DNA of 64,000 bases from Ovis canadensis (GCF_042477335.2 NC_091260.1:52409001-52473000); one strand, 5' to 3'; shown: positions 11,744 through 22,918, numbered from the stretch's first letter. The notes: generated by a model from the letters alone, not told the origin. A program made the numbers and translations.

Positions 11744-12024
11744 GCTGCTGCTGCTGCTGCTGCTAAGTTGCTTCAGTCGTGTCCGACTCTGTGCAGTCCC
11801 ACAGAGGGCAGCCCACCAGGCTCCCCCGTCCCTGGGATTCTCCAGGCAAGAACACTGGAGTGGGTTGCCATTTCCTTCTCCAATGCATGAAAATGAAAAG
11901 TGAAAGTGAAGTCGCTCAGTCGTGTCCGACTCTTTGCAACCCCATGGACTGCAGCCCACCAGGCTCCTCCGTCCATGGGATTTTCCAGGCAAGAGTACTG
12001 GAGTGGGGTGCCATTGCCTTCTCC
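11744..12024 (-). repeat. Bov-A2 SINE, full dimer
   Basis: A (CTG)n start, two BovA monomers joined by the GAAAAGTGAAAGTGAAG linker. The exact 12-bp duplication AGGCTGAGCCTT lies at 11732-11743 and 12025-12036. Confidence 0.94.
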
Positions 12025-12144
12025 AGGCTGAGCCTTAAACAGTGATAAACTCTCAAAGCACACATAGGAACATGGCAGTGTGTGAAAAGCTACACACACA
12101 AACACACATACCATGGGGCTGGAGCAGGAGACGGGAGGCTGTGA

Positions 12145-12612
12145 GTGGTAAAGATGAGAATCTTATTACTTTTCAGACACTGTTCGAAAACTCTTTGCGT
12201 ACATTGATTCATTTAATCCTCTCGACACACCTATGAAATAAGTATTATTATCCTTATTTTGGGTTTCCCTGGTGGCTCAGAGGTTAAAGCATCTGCCTGC
12301 AATGCGGGAGACCCAGGTTTGATCCCTGGGTCGGGACGATCCCCTGGAGAAGGAAATGGCAGCCCACTCCAGTATTCTTGCCTGGAGAATCCCATGGAGG
12401 AAGGAGCCTGGTAGGCTACAGTTCACGGGGTTGCAAAGAGTGGGACACGACTGAGCTACCTCACTTTCACTTTCCCTTTCATCCTTATTTTACAGATGAA
12501 GGAAAGGAGGCACAGAGAGGTTAAGTAAGTTGCCCAAGTTGCACAGCTAGGAAGGTGGCCAAGTCACACAGGATCCAGACTCAGGCAGCCTGATTTCTGA
12601 ATCTGTCCTCTG
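12145..12612 (+). repeat. MIR SINE split by a Bov-tA
   Basis: ATTTAATCCTC...TATTATCC and, after the insert, TTTTACAGATGAAGGAAAGG...GGTTAAGTAAGTTGCCCAAG are the two halves of the MIR core and 3' part. The interruption is the SINE at 12261-12480. Confidence 0.85.
12261..12480 (+). repeat. Bov-tA SINE inserted in MIR
   Basis: Full copy, GGGTTTCCCTGGTGGCTCAG to the CTTTC-rich end, flanked by the 11-bp duplication ATCCTTATTTT (12250-12260 and 12481-12491). Confidence 0.93.
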
Positions 12613-13064
12613 AGGAAGGTGAAGCTGCGGGGACATGACTGGAGACAGGGAGTGCAGGTGGGGGCTGATGATTTTGTTTGATCTTGAACAGCAGCAGCAG
12701 CGATAGAGGAGAAACTGGGAGAGCGGCCGGGCAGGGAAACGCACAGGGCTTGGGTATGAAGGAAGGGGAGCGTCAAGGATGACTCTCCCGGGTCTAACTT
12801 GCTTTAGGGAGTGTGAGGATCAGTGCAGCTTCAGATTTGTTCCCTTTCCTTCTTAGACAAGTCTGTAGATCAGAGGAAAAATTAAGGCGAGGATCACAAT
12901 TTGGAGGTCAGCAACGTAGAAGTGGGGAGTGGAGGAGATCTCCTGGGAAGGGAGTCTGGATGTGAAATGCAGAGAGGTGAGGAGAGACACGTGGGTCATG
13001 TCAGCATTTAAAGGGCAGGTGGAATAAGAGATACCCAGATGGAGACAAAACACTGGCAGAGAGG

Positions 13065-13203
13065 GGCTTCCCTGAGGGGCCAGTGCTGAGACTCTTCGCT
13101 CTCAGTGCAGGGGGCCTGCGTTCGATCCTTGGTCAGGGAACTAGATGCCACAACTAAGACCAGGCACAACGAAAGAAATAAATATGTAAACAACAACAAC
13201 AAC
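13065..13203 (+). repeat. CHR-type tRNA SINE (short form)
   Basis: GGGGCTTCCCTGAGG, then GGTCAGGGAACTAGATGCCACA and an (AAC)n tail, typical of cetartiodactyl CHR SINEs. Confidence 0.75.
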
Positions 13204-13559
13204 AGGCAGAGAGCTGTGAGGAGAGTGAGAGGTCATAGAAGCAAGAGTGGAGAGGTTTGGGAAGGGCGAGAGATTGGAATGCTAAATGCAGATGAGAAGA
13301 CCAGGAAGGATAAGTAAGCGCTGGAATGTGCTCATTGGATTCTGCACTCAGCAAGTGACTAGTAGCTTTAGTTAGAGAGGAGTCAGAAGGCTGGTGGGAC
13401 AGAAACCAGACTGTGCTGGGCTGAGATGTGAATAGAGGGAAGGCAGAGTGAAACCAGACTTTTTATTTATTAAGTATAACAAAAGGAAGGATAATGTTTG
13501 TATGGTAGCTAGAAGGGACCAGGAAGGTCAACACATTTTTATTTGTATCCAGTACTCTT

Positions 13560-15195
13560 GCCTGGCCCCTTCATGGGTCACTGCCTTGTCATGGCGAAGG
13601 GCTTGCGAACTCAGTGAAACTATTAGTCATGCCGTGCAGGGCCACCCAAGACAGACAGGTCATAGCAGAGCGTTCTGACAAAATGCGATCCACTGGAGGA
13701 GAGAATGGCAAATCACCCCAGGATACTTGCTGTGAGAACCTTATGAACTATATAAAAGGCCAAAAAGATATGACACCAGAAGATGAGTCCCCCAGGACTG
13801 ACATTGTCCAATATGCTACTGGGGAAGCGTGTAGGTTCAGTGTTATGCGAACCAAGAACTTCCAGATGTCCAAACTGGGTTTAGAAAATGAAGAGGAACT
13901 AGAGATCAAATTGTCAACATTCACTGTATTATAGAGAAAGCAAGGGAATTTCAGAAAAATATCTATCTCTGTTTTATTGACTATGCTAAAGCCTTTGACT
14001 GTGTGGATCGTGACAAACTGTGGAAAGCTCTTAGAGAGATGGGAATACCAGACCATCCTGCCAGTCTCCTGTATGTGGGTCAAGAAGCAACAGTTAGAAT
14101 CCTGTATGGAACAACTGCTTGTTTCAAGATTGAGAAAGGAGTACAACACAACTGTCTGTTGTTGTCCTGTTTATTTCATCTATACGCTGAGTACACCATG
14201 AGAAATGCTGGGCTGGATGAGTCACAAGCTGGAAATCAGAATAAGTGGGAGAAATACCAACAACCTCAGATATACAGATAATACCACTCTAATGTTAGAA
14301 AGCGAAGAGGAACTAAAGAACATCTTGATGAGGGTGAAGGAAGAGCGTGAAAGAGCCAACTTTAGACTAAATATTTTTTTAAAAAACTTAGATGGTGGCA
14401 TTTGGCCTCATTCAGTTCAGTTCAGTCGCTCAGTCATGTCCGACTCTTTGCGACCCCATGAATCGCAGCACACCAGGCCTCCCTGTCCATCACCAACTCC
14501 CGGAGTTCACTCAGACTCACGTCCATCGAGTCAGTGATGCCATCCAGCCATCTCATCCTCTGTCGTCCCCTTCTCCTCTCATTACTGCATGGCAAATAGA
14601 AAGGGAAAAGGTGGAAGTAGTGACAGATTTCCTCTTTTTTCGACTCCAAAATCGCAGAGAACAGTGACTGCAGCCATGAAATCAGAAAACGATTGCTTCT
14701 TGGCAGGAAAGTGATGACAAACCCTAGTGTGTTGAGAGACATTACTCTGTCAACAAAGGTCCCTATAGTCAAGGCTATGGTCTTTCCAGTGGTCACATAC
14801 CGTTGTGAGAGCTGGACCATAAAGAAGGCAGAATGCCAAAGAATTGATGCCTTCAAACTGTGGTGCTGGCTCCTGAAAATCCCTTGACAACAAAGAGATC
14901 AAACTAGTCGCTCTTAAGGGAGATCATTCCTGAATATTCACTGGAAGGTCTGATGCTAAATCTGAAGCTCCAGTATTTTGGTCATCTGATTTGAACAGAT
15001 GACTCATTGGAAAAATCCCTATTGTTGGGAAGGAGAAGGGCATCAGAGGGTGAGATGGCTGGACGGCATCACTGATGCAATGAACTTGAACTTGGGCAGA
15101 CTCTGGCAGATGGTGAGCGACAGGGAGGCCTGGCGTGCTGCAGTCCACGGGGTTGCAAACAGTCAGACACAACTGGGCAACTGAACTGAACAACA
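13560..15195 (+). repeat. BovB LINE, degraded, with RT segment
   Basis: It begins TTCATGGGTCACTGCCTTGT, passes through the reverse transcriptase region (frame with CFIDYAKAFDCVDRDKL around 13975-14030) and reaches the (CTGAA)n-type 3' end near 15190. Stops and frameshifts break it, so no functional protein is encoded. It is interrupted by an antisense BovB end at 14411-14576. Confidence 0.92.
14411..14576 (-). repeat. BovB 3' end inserted within BovB
   Basis: TTCAGTTCAGTTCAGTCGCT through ATCTCATCCTCTGTCGTCCC, in the opposite direction to its host. A short duplication CTCATT brackets it, and the host BovB resumes at ACTGCATGGCAAATAG. Confidence 0.85.
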
Positions 15196-15484
15196 ACAAC
15201 AGCTCTTACCTGGAGAATCCCATGGATAGGGGAACCTGGCAGGCTACAGTCCATAGGGGCGCAAACAGCCAGACACGACTGAAAAGACTTGCGTGCATGT
15301 GTGGCTTGGATTTGATTTACAAGAGCTTTAAGCTTTATTATAGGCTGAGGGGAAGTTGAGGAGGAGGTGAAGATGCAAGTGAATGCAGAGATGTTTCCTG
15401 GAGGGAAGGTGAATGGCATTTCATGGGCCAAAGGCACAGGTGGAAAATTTGGAGTCAAATACTAGAGACAGCTCATTCTCTGAA

Positions 15485-16070
15485 CCTTCAGGCAAGCATA
15501 TAAGAATGCATGTGGGAGCGAGCAGATTTACAGAGCGTTCTTGCCTGACAGCCTCTGAGAAGCATGAGGCAAGACTGTCTGTGGAATAGAGTGAGAGGTG
15601 TAGGAGTTGAGCCAGGGATAACAGAGGGCCTGAACATTTAGGGCACCAGCAGAAGCAGCACTCTGCTTTCCTTGGTTTGTCGGTCCACCAGCGGCTTGAG
15701 TTTCTTTACCGCTTCTCAGCTGTCTGTTGGAGCAAAGTTCTGTGATAGCTCTGATCGGGGCTGGGACTTTGCTGTGTGAGTACAGCAGCAGAAGGGCAGA
15801 AAGGGGCAGGTGAGAGAGTGGTTTATATCCTCAACCCTGTGCTCTGAGCTGGGTCGGAAGGGGAGGCGGAGATCTAAGCTGAGTGAGAGGTGCACAGATC
15901 ATGGAGGCATGAGGAGACTGCTGAAGTTTCCATGAGAAAGGCAGAGGCAGTGGGGATCAGAAATTGAAGAATTCCTGGTGAAGATGAGGCTTGTGGGGCT
16001 GGCCTGGGATGTGCGGGAAAGCGAAGGAGGATCGTAGATGAAGTTTCTGGAAAATGTGGCAATCAAGAAA
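15485..16070. other. AGXT2 intron, no repeat or gene recognised
   Basis: Moderately GC-rich unique-looking intronic sequence. No splice-flanked frame with family similarity was seen. Confidence 0.4.
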
Positions 16071-16072
16071 TG

Positions 16073-16215
16073 GGACTTCCCTGGTGGTCCAGGGGTTAAG
16101 ACGCCATGCTCCTAATGCAGGGGCCTCAGGTTCAATTCCTGGTCAAGGAACTAGATCCTACATGCTGCAACTAAGATCCAGCACAGCCAAATAAGTAAAA
16201 ATTTTTTAAAAGAAA
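16073..16215 (+). repeat. CHR-type tRNA SINE
   Basis: GGGACTTCCCTGGTGGTCCA, GGTTCAATTCCTGGTCAAGG and an A-rich end. It is about 350 bases upstream of the last AGXT2 exon. Confidence 0.85.
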
Positions 16216-16563
16216 TGGAGATGCTAGTTTGTTGGGTTGTACACAGGGAGGCAGAAGTCAACCTCAGTGGTGGCAGAATTGGAGGGTGGATAGAGGCCTA
16301 AGACCTCAGTGGAGGTGGTGCAAGGACCAGGAGGTCAGCAGATGACAAAAATGAAAAGAGGCAGAGAAGATGGTACCAGAATTGTTGAGACTAGAGGATG
16401 ATTGGCCTGGATACAGCACTGGATCAGGAGGAGACCAACCCTTGAGGGAAATACAAGGAATGTTATGAAAGCAAGATGTTGGATTCCCAGTCTAGTGCAT
16501 CTCCTTGAAATCATAGTTCATTCTATGGTGACCCTTTCCTCTATTTTCCCTTTGTCTCCTCAG

Positions 16564-16671
16564 ACTTTCCGCATTGCGCCCTCAATGTGCATCACTAAAC
16601 CAGAAGCTGATTTTGCGGTGGAAGTGTTTCGCTCTGCCTTAATTCAACACATGGAGAGAAAAGCTAAATAA
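16564..16671 (+). CDS. AGXT2: AGXT2 terminal coding exon with stop
   Basis: The acceptor is TCTCCTCAG before 16564. Thirty-five codons, [20 protein letters not shown] and on to QHMERKAK, are followed by TAA at 16669-16671. It encodes the C-terminal helix of the aminotransferase. The TAA lies inside an AATAAA hexamer. Confidence 0.96.
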   Translation, partial: TFRIAPSMCITKPEADFAVEVFRSALIQHMERKAK

Positions 16672-16672
16672 A
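16667..16672 (+). terminator. AATAAA poly(A) signal overlapping the AGXT2 stop
   Basis: AATAAA covers the stop codon of AGXT2. If used, cleavage would leave a 3' UTR of only a few tens of bases. A second AATAAA lies at 16864-16869 and a third near 17222, and either could be the real site. Which one is used cannot be told from the sequence. Confidence 0.4.
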
Positions 16673-16863
16673 AATTTTAAGAACAAAAACACCACAAGCC
16701 TCAAGAACTCCCCACTTATGTTCAAGAGAAATTCCGAAACCACTGGTCTTGGTTGTCGATGGTTGACTGCCTACCAGCCATGTTTGTTAGCAGAGTCCCT
16801 GTTATCCCCTATTACCTTGAAAAAGCTATCCTTCAGGAAAGGATCTGACTCCCTAGCTCAGAG

Positions 16864-16869
16864 AATAAA
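16864..16869 (+). terminator. Candidate downstream AGXT2 poly(A) signal
   Basis: AATAAA sits about 190 bases after the AGXT2 stop, in non-repeat sequence with T-rich stretches downstream. This is a more usual distance for a 3' UTR than the stop-overlapping hexamer. It is inferred from the motif only. Confidence 0.4.
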
Positions 16870-17439
16870 TCCTAATTAATCTGGGTTAATTATGGTAACT
16901 TGACTCCCCTCTGAGATGAATGTTTATACCTGATGTGTGACATGATTCCTCCAGGAAAATCTTCTGGTGGAGGCGCCTTCAGGGAAATGTTTCTTCATCC
17001 TCTGCTCTTCATCTTCAGAAAAGATGTCTTCTTCTTGTACCAGAGCATCAGATGTCAGGGTAGGATGGCTCCAACCACACGGCCACTTTGCAGCCTTGAG
17101 GACAGAGCTTATTTGCTGAGGTCGAAAGGTAGAGAGAAGCTGAGTTCTTAGTGACGTCAACAGGCCGCTGACTTGCCCTGTCCTGGAGCCACCTTACCTT
17201 CGGGCTTCTTATTATATGAGAAAATAAATCCAATAGATACACAAGTCTTTTTGATTTTTCTCTTATTACAATCATAAGCATCCTGAGAAATGAGGCAGAA
17301 AATACCCCACGTAGATAACTGTCCTGTCCTTTGACTCCCTTAAAATGTCTATCAGAGTCTTCTTTGTCTCCGCTGCTGTCATCTTACCCTAGACTAAATT
17401 CCCATTACTCCTATTTTTTTAATACTATGTCTGAAATTA

Positions 17440-17715
17440 TTTATAACGAGACTTGTCGCAGTCACACATATTTTTATAGATTCTTTTTTAAATATTCATT
17501 TCCACTGTGGTTGATCACAGGATATTGAATATAGATAGTTCCCTGTGTTATACAATAGGACGTTGTTGTTTATCCACTCTAAATGTAATAGTTTACATCT
17601 ACCAACCCCCAAACTCCTAGTCCATCCCTCTCCCTTCCTGGTTCCCCTTTGGCAACCACAAGTCTCTTTATATGTCTAGGAGTCTGCTTTCATTTTGTAG
17701 ATTCCTATTAAAATA
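17440..17715 (-). repeat. L1 3' UTR fragment
   Basis: TAGTTCCCTGTGTTATACAATAGGACGTTGTTGTTTATCC is the reverse complement of the ruminant L1 3' end, followed by CAACCCCC...CCATCCCTCTCCC. Confidence 0.85.
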
Positions 17716-17814
17716 GTCTCCAAGAAGTTCCCAAACTTTATCATCATTAGAATGCACATTCATAGCACTTCTTTTCCATACATGTACACCAGTTGTCTTA
17801 AAATTGACTTAATA

Positions 17815-18118
17815 GGACTTCCCTGGTGGCTCAGTGGTGAAGAATCCGCCTGCCAATGCTGGAGACACTGTTTGAAGATCCCACATGCTGCGGAGCAACT
17901 GAGCCCATGTAGCACAACTATCCATCCTGTGCTCTAGAGCCTGGGAGCCACACTCCTGAAGCCCAAGCACCCTAGAGCCTGTACTCCGCGACAAGAGCAG
18001 CCACCGCAATGAGAAGCCTGCGCAACGCAGCCAGAGAGCAGCCCCTGCTTGTCGCAACTGGAGAAAAGCCTGGGCCGCGATGAAGACCCAGTACAGCCAA
18101 AAACGAATACATTTTGTC
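17815..18118 (+). repeat. CHR-2-type SINE (long form)
   Basis: GACTTCCCTGGTGGCTCAGT head, then TGTGCTCTAGAGCCTGGGAG, AGAGAGCAGCCCCTGCTTG and GAAGACCCAGTACAGCCAAA, the long CHR body with an A-rich tail. Confidence 0.88.
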
Positions 18119-18329
18119 AATTACTTTTTATAAAACATGCTGGCCAGCTGAGACCCTCTCCTTAACACAATCAGAAGAAGATCCATAAAACTGAATGGGA
18201 AGTCACTTTCTCAGCCAGTCATTCAGTTTGTTTGAGCTGCGTCCCAGTGTGAAGCGCCGTCCTAATGGTCTACCCCTGAAGTGTTTGTTCCACTGAGAGA
18301 TGCTGCCCCTCACTGCCAGGCTTGTCTCC

Positions 18330-18715
18330 CTCAGGCACTGACTTAAAAATGGGCTTCCCTTGCACAAAACCTTCCAGTGGCTCCGCACATTCCTTTAGAT
18401 AAGATTAAAACTTCTGTAACAAGGAGCTCAATGCCTTCTCATAGCCAGTACCCAAACAGAGCAAACACTTCAGAAATGCTCTTTGGGCACAATGGAAAGA
18501 TGATTGGATTATGGGCCAAATAACCTGAATTCTAAACTCAGTTCTCCCATGAATTGGCTATAGATGACCTTGGCAAAGACTTCTCACCTCTTTTTGACCC
18601 CCTTTTCCCAGGCATATCAGTACTTGCCCTTCCTACTTCCTAAGTTGTCCTGGGAATCAAGTAAGCTAACAGATGTAAAAGTACTTGCAAACTAATGGAC
18701 CAAGCAAATAGCAAT
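18330..18715 (+). repeat. L2 fragment followed by MIR
   Basis: The first part (CTTCCAGTGGCTCCGCACAT...AAGGAGCTCAATGCCTTCTC) looks like an L2 3' end. The second (ATTGGATTATGGGCC...CTTGGCAAAGACTTCTCACC) looks like MIR. Subfamilies cannot be named. Confidence 0.55.
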
Positions 18716-19181
18716 TTCTTCTTCCAAGCTACATTCCCTTTCTCTCCTTCACAATAAAATGCCCTAAGAGGAGGTTTTTTTGCTCCATTGTACTTCCTTG
18801 CCTCCTGTCATGCCTCAATAACTAGGACCTCATTCTGGCCTCTTGTTTTTGGGCAGCTGCCTTCTCTAAAGGCCACTAGTGACTTTCGTATGGCCCAAAT
18901 CTCCTTATGGCCAAAATGCTTCCTTTGAATGTTCTTTCTAAGCAACTGCTGCTTCTTGAACTTGTTTCCTTAGATTCTGATTGTGGTCCTTCTATCTCAG
19001 ATGCCACCTTCTCAGTCTCCCTGGCAACTTCTCCACTACAGGGTTCTGTCCTGGGCCATTTCTTCCTTGCTAGACTCTCTCCCTATCAGCAACCTCATCT
19101 ACTTGGGAAATTTCCCCTAACTTGACTATACTGATGACTTGCAAATATTCATCCTGTAGACTCAACCTGTTTGAAAGTGAA

Positions 19182-19347
19182 AGGGAAAGCCATGGGCTGT
19201 AGCCTGCTGGCTCCTCTCTCCATGGAATTCTCCATGGAAGAATACTGGAATGGGTAGCCCTTCCCTTCTCCAGAGGATCTTCGCAGCCCAGGGGTCCAAC
19301 TGGTGTCTCCTGCACTGGCGGGTGGATTGTTTACCAGGTGAGCCTCA
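19182..19347 (-). repeat. Bov-tA SINE, truncated
   Basis: CCATGGGCTGTAGCCTGCTG to TTACCAGGTGAGCC on the + strand, the reverse complement of most of a Bov-tA. Confidence 0.8.
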
Positions 19348-19539
19348 ATTCCAAGATTTTAGCTGTCTAGACACTTTCATTTGGATGTCTCCAGGACACT
19401 TCAAACTTAACATTTCTAACACAAAACACTAAATTTCTCTCCTACAGTGAATTTCTTCTTGATTAATGAAACTTTTGTCTCAGGCGCATCATTTAGGGCA
19501 TTATTTTTATCCAAGTTATCTTTTTGCCTTTCACATTGA

Positions 19540-19985
19540 GACAAGTTGTGACCTGGGACCCTCTGCAGCAGTGCTGCAATGCTTGCACTGGACACATCTC
19601 TCCTCAAGCAACAAAATACAAAGAAATTATATGGGACTAAAAACAACTGCAAGCTTACACAGTTGGGGCAAATTCTGGACAAAAGATAGAAAAAGGCCAA
19701 AAAGCCCAACTGCCACTTTTGAAGAGCCTGGAGCAAAAGCAGTCTACTGTGCATGCCCCTTGTACACAATACCACCTAATGGGTGAGCAGACCACCTAAG
19801 CCACCCCTAGACACACTACTACCCTTATCCCATATAAGGAATAATCTCACTCCCACCTCAGGGAGCAAGCTAGCAAGGGTTGTTTGCTCTCTCACTCCCC
19901 TCTGCTGCAGCAGGGGCCCCATTAAAGACTTGCCTGAATTTCTTGTCTGGCCTCTGATCACTTTCTATTGATTAAGGAAGCCAAG
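19540..19985 (+). repeat. Ruminant ERV solo LTR
   Basis: It contains a CCCATATAAGGAATAA TATA-like box, a pyrimidine/GC block ending GCAGCAGGGGCCCC, the poly(A) signal ATTAAA and the R/U5-like GACTTGCCTGAATTTCTTGT. This matches bovine ERV LTRs as I recall them. No gag, pol or env is beside it. The left boundary is uncertain. Confidence 0.65.
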
Positions 19986-20194
19986 AATCCTCCTTGGTAA
20001 CAATATAATAACTCTCATAAATACTTTCTTCAATGTAAGTTTTCCGATATGGCCCATTTATACAAAAACTGCCTTAATTTGGGTCATCATCCTCTCTCCT
20101 GAATGGTTTCAACTCTACCTCCTAACTGATATTCTGGACTCCTTCCCAATCTGTTGTCTACATTGATTCAAAGTCAGTTAATTAAAGGACAAAT

Positions 20195-20425
20195 ATGATT
20201 GCATCTCTCATCTTATGAAGGCTTTGAGGGCTCCTTATTGCCCATGGAACAAAGTCCAAATTCCAACTATCATGGCAGTTTTCCCCTAAGTTTTCAAGCT
20301 TTCACAGTTTGTCCCCTAAGTTTTCAAGCTGCCTTTTTTCTTTCCATGTCATGCATATTGTTGCTTTGCATCTATAGTTCACTCTACTTGGAACATTCTT
20401 CTGGTCTTCTTTGTCAGTGAAAATT
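20195..20425 (+). repeat. L2 fragment with internal tandem duplication
   Basis: CATGGAACAAAGTCCAAATT and CTACTTGGAACATTCTTCTG resemble an L2 3' end. CCCCTAAGTTTTCAAGCT occurs twice, about 28 bases apart (from 20284 and 20312). Confidence 0.55.
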
Positions 20426-20429
20426 AAGG

Positions 20430-22120
20430 GATCAGGGAGACTGCACAAGAAAGACAACATTTCCTTCTGTGTTCTTCTTCAAAGCATTCCCATTTCCGAT
20501 ATTTCTTTTCTTTCCAGATAAAGGGGAAAACAATGAAAATAATGTTTATATCAACCATTTAGAAATTTAATAAAATATGAAGAGAAAAAAATAAAACACA
20601 TTTAAAACAAAATGCAAATTAAAAAAAATTTTTTTCATGCTTAGGCCAAAATCCCTGCCATGCAGGACACCCTGTCTTGGAAGAAGGGGCCTGAGGGATT
20701 TAATTCATAGAACATATTCCTGTAGCTTCCTAAATCCCACAGGATCTTGTGTACATCTAGGACTATACCTCGATAGTCTCCCACCTCTTGGAGTCCTTGT
20801 AGAGGAAAGGCAGAAATGGAATTCTGAACCCTAGCCTGGTCCTAGGCCTCATTTACTGACTATGAAGTCTGCATGAGCCTATCCAAGTGCTTTGGTCAGG
20901 ATAAACGGCTCCTGTTTCTTGAAGAGCATTTGGTGATTAAGATGTGTGAGCTGTCAGAAGCACTGCGCAGGAAGGGCAAGCATTGTGTCCTTAGAGCAAG
21001 TCTTCATTTCTTTCACTGGTTTATGCACATGATGGATTCCTAATTCTTTCCATCTGGAGCCATGGGTAGGAGTTTAGCACCATCATTTCTTGCCCTTCCA
21101 TTTTCTGCTCTACCCACAGGAGGTGGGATGTAAGCCAGCTTACATAAGGCAAGAAATCCGCATGCTTGCCAACTCTTTTCTATTTCCTTTCTTATTGAAA
21201 GTGCCTAAAGAGAAGGTAATGAACGCTCAGCTGAAGTAAACTTTTTTCCTCCACAAGGAACATATTGACAGTTAATCATGTGATGAGAATGTAATATTAA
21301 AATGTTGTCAGCTGTTTCAAACCCTTGAAATGACAATCCCCTCAGGAGGGAGTAATTAGAAAAAGAAAAACCATGAAGCTTTGATTATACCATTAATAAT
21401 AATAATTTTAAAGAGATGTAAAATAACACTGATAAACTAGTAATACAGCAATAAACTATGGTCTTCTTTGTGTTTCAATGCTCCATCTTTTACATCAAAG
21501 TAGTTTTAACTTTCCAGTAATTCAAAATAACCTCCTAAGGTGTCTGTAATCTCTGGGAGGATTTGATGCTTCTTCCACCTTTAGATCCCACTTAAATCAT
21601 CAGCATTGGCCACTTCATCACCACTTCATGGTCATGTTTCGAAAGTAGGTTTGAAGTTTCCAGGCCCTGTAGCAGCACATTGCTCTGGTTACTTTAAAGC
21701 TGAAGCCACATTTCCAACTAAGGGATGAACAGTAAACGTGGCACAGCTTTGCCCATTAAAACCAGGCACAGTCGTAGAACACAGCACCACAAATTATCTC
21801 AGCAAAAACGAAAGGGCCACCTAACTCACTCAGTAAGAGTGAAGACACAGAACCAAAGGCCCAGTTATGCCAACCCCTTTGGGTTTAGTTCAGATAAAGG
21901 TAGGCCAATCTGGTCTGACCGGTGACAGATGTAAGGAGTGTTGGCAGAACTGGCAACGTTGTGCTAGTAATCCAGGATGGAGAACATAGAGATGTCAAGA
22001 ACGTGATTTCATCAAGAACTGGTTGGGGAGGGTCCTTGCAGACAGCAAGCAATGAGAACACAAACTTCTAATTAGATGAGACAAAATGGTGTGACCGAGG
22101 GAGACTGCTCATGTTCTCCA
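20430..22120. other. Intergenic stretch, no feature recognised
   Basis: AT-rich unique-looking sequence with short A-rich runs near 20.6 kb. No gene or recognisable recent repeat was seen. Confidence 0.4.
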
Positions 22121-22124
22121 TGTG

Positions 22125-22270
22125 TTCTGTCTTGGGCAAATTAAACTCTCTGAGCTGAAGTTTCCTTGGTCCAAAAAAAGAGGATAGTATAATATAGGCA
22201 CATGGGACCTTTGGGAGGATTTAAATAAGCAAATACACTGGCAGCTGCTCAGTGAATATTAACTCTTTAG
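22125..22270 (+). repeat. MIR SINE
   Basis: TTGGGCAAATTAAACTCTCTGAGCTG...GTATAATATAGG...GGATTTAAATAAGCAAATAC follows the MIR core and 3' end. Confidence 0.65.
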
Positions 22271-22597
22271 CGTCCCTTTCCTTTCGACACAGAACTTGCT
22301 TCGTTGCACTCGGCTCTCACCATCTGAGAAAGATGTCAAAGCCTGTGGAGACATCTTACCTCTTAACCAGACTCTAAACTGGTGACCTCATCTTCTCCAT
22401 CCTCATATACATCAGGCCTAACGCAGCGCCCCTTACAGAAAGGCAAAAACCAACACCTGAGGTGCTGTGTGCATTTTAGCAACAGATGCTACAGTTACCA
22501 ACAGCCTAAGGCAGCAATTAGCTTATCTGAAATAAACATTTAGCCATCTGATAGGGGCTTGTATGTGTGTATTCAGAAATGTAAATTATATATATTG

Positions 22598-22726
22598 ATG
22601 CTGCTGCCAAGTCACTTCAGTCGTGTCCAACTCTGTGTGACCCCATAGATGGCAACCCACCAGGCTCCGCCGTCTCTGGGATTCTCCAGGCAAGAACACT
22701 GGAGTGGGTTGCCATTTCCTTCTCCA
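22598..22726 (-). repeat. Bov-A2 single monomer
   Basis: One BovA unit flanked by the 10-bp duplication ATATATATTG (22588-22597 and 22727-22736). Confidence 0.88.
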
Positions 22727-22804
22727 ATATATATTGGTAAATATATAATATTTAGAAATGTATATACGAATAGGAGCAAATAATATATAAAGAAATCTCT
22801 ATTT

Positions 22805-22834
22805 AGAAAGATATATATATATACACACACACTT
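22805..22834. repeat. (TA)n(CA)n microsatellite
   Basis: TATATATATATA followed by CACACACAC; a simple repeat likely to vary in length. Confidence 0.8.
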
Positions 22835-22918
22835 AGATCTTGGTAATAAAGCACCAGAGGTAACTTTAGAAAGAAAAAGAAGCCTCGCTTGGATGAATTG
22901 TGAAGCTGTACTATCCAC

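Larger units (their letters stand above)
1..16671 (+). other. AGXT2: AGXT2 gene, 3' part (last five coding exons)
   Basis: AGXT2 is a mitochondrial class III PLP-dependent aminotransferase. It transfers amino groups from alanine to glyoxylate, and also handles D-3-aminoisobutyrate and dimethylarginines (family knowledge). Coding exons are 1-84, 1844-1935, 3697-3846, 9418-9516 and 16564-16671; all junctions have GT donors and AG acceptors and the phases fit, giving about 176 C-terminal residues that end in ERKAK. The PLP-lysine block [11 protein letters not shown], the [12 protein letters not shown] block and the [11 protein letters not shown] block are all present in family order. The five exons match the last five of the human gene as I remember it. 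No frameshift or internal stop is seen. The N-terminus, mitochondrial presequence and promoter lie left of the window. The gene converges on DNAJC21 about 25 kb downstream. Confidence 0.96.

Noticed and set aside
17815..18118. tRNA-like sequence with A and B boxes
   Set aside because: It is the head of a CHR SINE; like the Bov-tA heads elsewhere it cannot be called a functional tRNA gene. No true tRNA or rRNA gene was seen.
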